Shown here piece by piece: positions 5,457-8,505 of a DNA stretch of 8,505 nt. A program made the position numbers and the translations under genes. Source of the stretch: an uncultured Collinsella sp. (GTDB lineage: Bacteria > Actinomycetota > Coriobacteriia > Coriobacteriales > Coriobacteriaceae); assembly GCA_902472315.1 (NCBI GenBank), contig CABRNM010000052.1, positions 1 to 8,505 on the forward strand, written 5' to 3'. How positions within the stretch are numbered: the first letter of the stretch is position 1; every line of letters begins with the position of its first letter. The notes under the pieces are model-generated. The model worked only from the letters and a program-made list of their open reading frames with translations. It was not told the DNA's origin and did not search any database.

Positions 5457-6743
5457 ATGTCGGTCGATATAGCCACCTACGTTCACGATCTTGCCGTTAA
5501 GGCCAAGGCCGCTTCGGGCGCGCTTGCCACGGCGAGCGATGTCCAGCGCCAGGAGGCCGTGCGCGCCATGGCCGTGGCGCTGCGCGACGGCGTTGATTCC
5601 ATCGTTGCCGCCAATGAGCTCGATATGTCCGCGGCGCGCGATGCGGGCACCTCGGCGGGCCTGCTCGACCGCTTACTGCTGACGCCCGAGCGCGTCGAGG
5701 GCATGGCCGCTGGCCTGGAGAAGCTCGCTGAGCTGCCCGATCCTGTCGGCCGCGTACTAGACCACCGCGTGCTTGCAAGCGGTGTGGACCTGACCCGCGT
5801 GAGCGTGCCGCTGGGCCTGGTCGCCATGGTGTATGAGGCGCGTCCCAACGTGACGGCCGATGCTGCGGGCATCTGCATCCGCACTGGCAACGCCTGCATT
5901 CTGCGCGGCGGTTCGCTGGCCTATCACTCGTGCACCATGATCGCCGAGCTGCTGGCCGATGCGCTCGAGGCCAAGGGCTTCCCGCGCGAGGCCGTGTCGA
6001 TGATCGAGTCCACCGACCGCGAGGCCACTGGCGAGCTCATGAAGCTCCGCGGTATCGTCGATGTGCTCATTCCGCGCGGCGGTGCAGGGCTGATTCAGCG
6101 CTGCGTGCGCGAGTCGCTCGTGCCGGTGATCGAGACGGGTACGGGCAACTGCCACATCTACGTGCATGAATCCGCCGACTTTGACAAGGCACTCAACATT
6201 ATCGTTAATGCCAAGACCCAGCGCGTAGGCGTGTGCAATGCCGCCGAGTCGCTGCTGGTCGACCGTGCTGTGGCCGATGCGTTTTTGCCTGCGGTCGTGG
6301 CCGTGCTGCATGACCACGGCGTGTTCATTCACGGCGACGAGGCAACCTGCGCCGCATGCGCCGATGCCGGGCTTGCCGAGGGTGATGACTACGTCGCCGC
6401 GACTGAGGAGGACTGGGGTCGCGAGTACCTGGCTCTCGAGATGAGCGTGAAGGTCGTGGCAAACGAGGACGAGGCCATCGCACACATCAACCGCTACGGC
6501 ACGATGCACTCCGAGGCCATCGTTGCCGAGGACACGGATGCTTGCGAGCGCTTCCTGGATGCGGTCGATGCCTCGGCCGTGTACGCCAACGCCAGCACGC
6601 GCTTCACCGACGGCGGCGAGTTTGGCCTGGGTGCCGAGATCGGCATCTCGACCCAAAAGCTCCACGCCCGCGGCCCCTTTGCCGCCGAGGCCCTCACCAC
6701 CTACAAATACAAGCTCCGCGGCACCGGCCAGGTCCGCCCCTAA
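5457..6743 (+). CDS. proA: Glutamate-5-semialdehyde dehydrogenase (gamma-glutamyl phosphate reductase)
   Basis: ProA reduces gamma-glutamyl phosphate with NADPH to glutamate 5-semialdehyde, which cyclises to pyrroline-5-carboxylate, the second step of proline synthesis. The 428 residues fit the family (about 415-430). Visible features are the N-terminal NAD(P)-binding part with VPLGLVAMVYEARPNVT (117-133) and LRGGSLAYHSC (149-159), IPRGGAGLIQ (205-214), VIETGTGNCHIYV (224-236), the catalytic cysteine C260 in RVGVCNAAE, and the signature ASAVYANASTRFTDGGEF (372-389) followed by GLGAEIGISTQKLHARGP. The start at 5457 has AGAAAGGG at 5443-5450, 6 nt upstream. The gene stands alone on its strand, divergent from the S33 hydrolase and separated from its partner proB. 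The stop codon overlaps the first base of the 44-bp repeat, and a terminator follows. Confidence 0.95.
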   Translation: MSVDIATYVHDLAVKAKAASGALATASDVQRQEAVRAMAVALRDGVDSIVAANELDMSAARDAGTSAGLLDRLLLTPERVEGMAAGLEKLAELPDPVGRVLDHRVLASGVDLTRVSVPLGLVAMVYEARPNVTADAAGICIRTGNACILRGGSLAYHSCTMIAELLADALEAKGFPREAVSMIESTDREATGELMKLRGIVDVLIPRGGAGLIQRCVRESLVPVIETGTGNCHIYVHESADFDKALNIIVNAKTQRVGVCNAAESLLVDRAVADAFLPAVVAVLHDHGVFIHGDEATCAACADAGLAEGDDYVAATEEDWGREYLALEMSVKVVANEDEAIAHINRYGTMHSEAIVAEDTDACERFLDAVDASAVYANASTRFTDGGEFGLGAEIGISTQKLHARGPFAAEALTTYKYKLRGTGQVRP

Positions 6744-6786
6744 ACCTACCAAAAAGGGACAGGTTTATTTTGGCAGGTTTTATCTG
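6743..6786 (+). repeat. 44-bp hairpin repeat, copy 1 (after proA)
   Basis: The copy overlaps the last base of the proA stop codon. It has inverted arms AACCTACCAAAA (6743-6754) and TTTTGGCAGGTT (6768-6779), 11 of 12 paired with one A:C mismatch, around a core containing GGGACAGGTTTA, and ends TTATCTG. It matches copy 2 at 7513-7556 at 42 of 44 positions in the same orientation. It resembles a REP-type intergenic palindrome. Confidence 0.8.
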
Positions 6787-6793
6787 CGGTTTT

Positions 6794-6822
6794 GCCGGGC
6801 GACACGTTTGCCCGGCTTTTTT
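6794..6822 (+). terminator. Intrinsic terminator of proA
   Basis: GCCGGGC (6794-6800) pairs perfectly with GCCCGGC (6810-6816) around a 9-nt loop, followed by six T residues (6817-6822). It lies just after the 44-bp repeat and insulates proA from the HD-domain gene. Confidence 0.8.
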
Positions 6823-6863
6823 CTCCGTATACCTTTTCTGCCTTTCGGCTTGAGCTACGGCGA

Positions 6864-6874
6864 TATACGATAAT
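6864..6874 (+). promoter_or_regulatory. Candidate -10 region of the HD-domain gene
   Basis: TATACGATAAT contains GATAAT at 6869-6874 (5 of 6 to consensus), about 40 nt before the start codon and downstream of the proA terminator. The nearest -35-like sequence, TTGAGC at 6850-6855, is only 13 bp away, so the promoter assignment is weak. Confidence 0.35.
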
Positions 6875-6914
6875 GACACCGTGTCCTAGCACCGACTCAC
6901 CTGGAGGTATTGCC

Positions 6915-7514
6915 ATGTCCCAGATGCTTTCCGCCGGAATCACCCGCGACCGTGCGTTCGAACTGCTTAACGAGCACAACAAAGACCCGTTCCACATCAC
7001 CCACGGCGAGACGGTCGAGGGCACCATGCGCTACTTTGCGCGCGAGTTCGATCCCAAGAACGAGGAGTTTTGGGGCATCGTCGGCCTGCTGCACGACTTG
7101 GATTGGGAGGAGCATGAGGACGACCCCGTGAACCACACCATCTATGCGGCAGAAATCCTCGAGGGCGAGGGCGCATCGCCCGAACTCATTCGCGCTATTC
7201 AGACGCACACGTCCGATTTCAATGCCTCGCTGCCCAAGCCCGAGCTTCAGATGGAGAAGATCCTGTTTGCTTGCGACGAGCTCACCGGCCTGATCGGTGC
7301 TGCCGTGATCATGCGTCCGAGCAAAAGCGTCATGGACTTTACGACTAAGTCGCTCAAGAAAAAGTTCAAGGACAAGCGCTTTGCCGCCGGCTGCTCGCGC
7401 GACGTGATTTCGCAGGGCGCCGAGATGTTGGGCTGGGAGCTTCCCGAGCTCTTCGACCGCACCATCGCGGCCATGCAGTCCTTCGCGCCCGACCGCGACA
7501 CCTTCCAGGCCTAA
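6915..7514 (+). CDS. HD-domain metal-dependent hydrolase, substrate unknown
   Basis: The 199-residue cytoplasmic protein has the layout of a small HD-superfamily phosphohydrolase: H30 in FHITHGETVEGTMRYFA, the HD pair H60-D61 in GIVGLLHDLDWEEHED, then H74, H98 (IQTHTSDF) and D121 (LFACDELTGLIGA), consistent with a metal-binding helical bundle. It has no linked receiver, GGDEF or RelA domain, so it is unlike HD-GYP or (p)ppGpp enzymes. It resembles the stand-alone 'predicted hydrolase, HD superfamily' proteins of about 180-200 residues, whose substrates are poorly known. The start at 6915 has a strong GGAGGT at 6903-6908, 6 nt upstream; the longer open frame from 6792 would begin before the proA terminator hairpin. 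It has its own likely promoter and terminator, so it is a single-gene unit, and it is bracketed by two direct 44-bp repeats. No context points to a particular nucleotide substrate. Confidence 0.85.
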   Translation: MSQMLSAGITRDRAFELLNEHNKDPFHITHGETVEGTMRYFAREFDPKNEEFWGIVGLLHDLDWEEHEDDPVNHTIYAAEILEGEGASPELIRAIQTHTSDFNASLPKPELQMEKILFACDELTGLIGAAVIMRPSKSVMDFTTKSLKKKFKDKRFAAGCSRDVISQGAEMLGWELPELFDRTIAAMQSFAPDRDTFQA

Positions 7515-7556
7515 CCTGCCAAAAAGGGACAGGTTTATTTTGGTAGGTTTTATCTG
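7513..7556 (+). repeat. 44-bp hairpin repeat, copy 2 (after the HD gene)
   Basis: The copy overlaps the stop codon of the HD gene (7512-7514). It differs from copy 1 only at 7518 (G for A) and 7544 (T for C). The arms AACCTGCCAAAA (7513-7524) and TTTTGGTAGGTT (7538-7549) pair with one G:T wobble. A terminator hairpin follows within 2 nt, as also happens, less tightly, at copy 1. Confidence 0.8.
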
Positions 7557-7557
7557 G

Positions 7558-7598
7558 GAAAACGCTTCCGTTGGATGTTATTCAGCGGAAGCGTTTTC
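7558..7598. terminator. Bidirectional terminator between the HD gene and the transposase gene
   Basis: GAAAACGCTTCCG (7558-7570) is the exact reverse complement of 7586-7598, and pairing continues through two wobbles to an 18-bp stem with a TGTTA loop. The A4 on the left arm and T4 on the right arm mean each strand's transcript ends in a U-run. It can serve the HD gene on the plus strand and the convergent transposase gene on the minus strand. Confidence 0.75.
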
Positions 7599-7617
7599 TG
7601 TTTGACATGGTGACGCT

Positions 7618-7658
7618 GGCGAATGGCGGCGCCTCGCGGCAGACAGCTGCGCTTCGCC
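7618..7658. repeat. Candidate REP-like hairpin 3' of the transposase gene
   Basis: GGCGAA (7618-7623) pairs with TTCGCC (7653-7658), and inside it GCAG pairs with CTGC near 7638-7650. The intervening sequence is only partly paired. It lies 27 nt beyond the transposase stop codon. The element is weak and could be chance in GC-rich DNA. Confidence 0.3.
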
Positions 7659-7684
7659 GTATCCGTAACTCGGCAAACGCGACG

Positions 7685-8443
7685 CTACGACGCGTTCTTG
7701 ATAATCCATGTTCCCAGTCCGGTCAGCAGCTGAACCTGCTTAACCGTTAGCCCTTGTTTTCGAAGCGCGAGAATCGCCTCATTGCGAAGTGGCTTGGAGA
7801 CGGATTTGAGTTCCGTCGGAGCACATCCTGCGACACTCTGCACGATTGCCGTGCCAAATTCGCATAGATCTTCCTCGCGAACCTTGGCTGTTGCGCTGGG
7901 GCGATAGGGAAGCGACGGCGTACTTTCCATGAGCCGAAGGTATGAGCGAGGTGTTGGGAATAAAACACCGACAACGCTGCCGGTAACATGCGGCCGTGAC
8001 CTGGCACTCATTAGATACTCGCGATGGCTGCTCCAGGGATATTCGTCGTATGCCGCCAGTCCCGCTTTTTGTGGATTCAGATGAATGTATCGAATTGCCT
8101 CGAGTAAATATACTTCTGACTTAATGGGCGAATCCCAAAACCGCTCCTGAAACACGTGGCCGATATGCCCCGTCCGCGCATTGTACCTGCCCGCATACGA
8201 TACTGCTACCGCGTGCATCGCGTCGCTCTTGCGGTCGTCCGGATCGTCGATGAGCAGATGAATGTGGTTTCCCATAAGGCACCAAGCGATAAGCTCGATA
8301 TTGTGTTTGGGGAGGATCGCATCGAGGATCTGAAGCATGGCGATTCGGTCCTCGGCATCGTCAAACAGCAATTGCCCTCCGTTTCCACGCAACGTGATGT
8401 GGAAATAACCGGTTGGTGACTTTGAACGAGGTTTTCTCGGCAT
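7685..8443 (-). CDS. REP-associated tyrosine transposase (Y1/IS200-like HUH family)
   Basis: The 252-residue product belongs to the Y1 transposase superfamily, single-strand DNA nucleases that cut and join palindromic DNA through a tyrosine. It shows the N-terminal beta strand YFHITLRGN (13-21), the HUH metal motif GNHIHLLI (58-65, H60 and H62), GHIGHVFQERFWDSPI (92-107) and YLLEAIRYIHLNPQKAGL (112-129), in which Y119 is the probable catalytic tyrosine by spacing from HUH. These motifs, and the absence of a TnpB partner or IS ends, fit a domesticated RAYT rather than an IS200 copy. A C-terminal segment (about 220-250, RNEAILALRKQGLTVKQVQLLTG) looks like a helix-turn-helix. The start at 8443 is chosen over 8482 because AAAGGAGG lies 5-6 nt upstream. 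The gene has more A+T and different codon use than its neighbours, suggesting acquisition. It appears intact. Hairpins flank it on both sides. Confidence 0.88.
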   Translation of the reverse strand: MPRKPRSKSPTGYFHITLRGNGGQLLFDDAEDRIAMLQILDAILPKHNIELIAWCLMGNHIHLLIDDPDDRKSDAMHAVAVSYAGRYNARTGHIGHVFQERFWDSPIKSEVYLLEAIRYIHLNPQKAGLAAYDEYPWSSHREYLMSARSRPHVTGSVVGVLFPTPRSYLRLMESTPSLPYRPSATAKVREEDLCEFGTAIVQSVAGCAPTELKSVSKPLRNEAILALRKQGLTVKQVQLLTGLGTWIIKNAS

Positions 8444-8469
8444 GGCCCCTCCTTTAGCTTGGATGGGCT

Positions 8470-8493
8470 GAAGATACCTCATTCGGAGGCTTC
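8470..8493. repeat. Candidate hairpin upstream of the transposase gene
   Basis: GAAG (8470-8473) pairs with CTTC (8490-8493) and CCTC (8477-8480) with GAGG (8486-8489) around a 5-nt loop, with a 3-nt bulge on one side. A bulged stem of this size next to a RAYT gene is the form REP substrates take, but one short example is not proof. It could equally overlap the gene's promoter region. Confidence 0.3.
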
Positions 8494-8505
8494 GGTTGTC
8501 GAGAT

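Noticed and set aside
4297..5472. 391-codon plus-strand frame opposite the S33 hydrolase
   Set aside because: Antisense shadow of a gene with intact catalytic motifs; its composition is typical of mirrored GC-rich codons.
5757..6752. 331-codon minus-strand frame opposite proA
   Set aside because: Antisense shadow; proA is full length with all signatures.

Overview
The window is high-GC DNA with strongly biased codon use, strong GGAGG/AAAGGG-type ribosome binding sites, and a gene set (nicotinate phosphoribosyltransferase, ProB, ProA, S33 peptidase, HD protein) typical of a bacterial chromosome. The GC-rich style, the intergenic 'GGGAC' repeat elements and the lone IS200-like/REP-type transposase suggest an anaerobic actinobacterium of the Coriobacteriia, possibly Collinsella or a relative. 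That assignment is inference from pattern and was not checked by a search.

Layout. Positions 1-118 hold no gene I can assign. A tRNA-Ala(CGC) at 160-232 has its own strong promoter and an 11-bp intrinsic terminator. Its T-tract runs almost directly into the ribosome binding site of a 150-residue coiled-coil protein with a C-terminal membrane anchor (297-749). Next, on the same strand, are a nicotinate phosphoribosyltransferase (834-2339, NAD salvage) and glutamate 5-kinase proB (2419-3546). Between proB and the next gene lies a 378-bp mosaic of repeats: a tandem copy of the proB 3' end, a 98-nt quasi-palindrome, a 67-nt palindrome and a 'GGGAC' element. An S33-family prolyl-aminopeptidase-like hydrolase follows on the minus strand (3925-5343), divergent from proA (5457-6743). 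The right third carries an HD-domain protein (6915-7514) bracketed by two nearly identical 44-bp repeats, each starting at a stop codon and followed by a terminator-type hairpin. Last comes a minus-strand Y1/REP-associated tyrosine transposase (7685-8443).

How the genes fit together. ProB and ProA catalyse the first two steps of proline synthesis from glutamate. They are usually adjacent, but here a convergent/divergent peptidase that may release proline from peptides sits between them, so synthesis and salvage of proline appear clustered; proC is not in the window. The most unusual content is not coding. At least four kinds of hairpin-forming intergenic repeats occur at gene 3' ends, in the same window as a transposase whose family is known to act on such palindromes.
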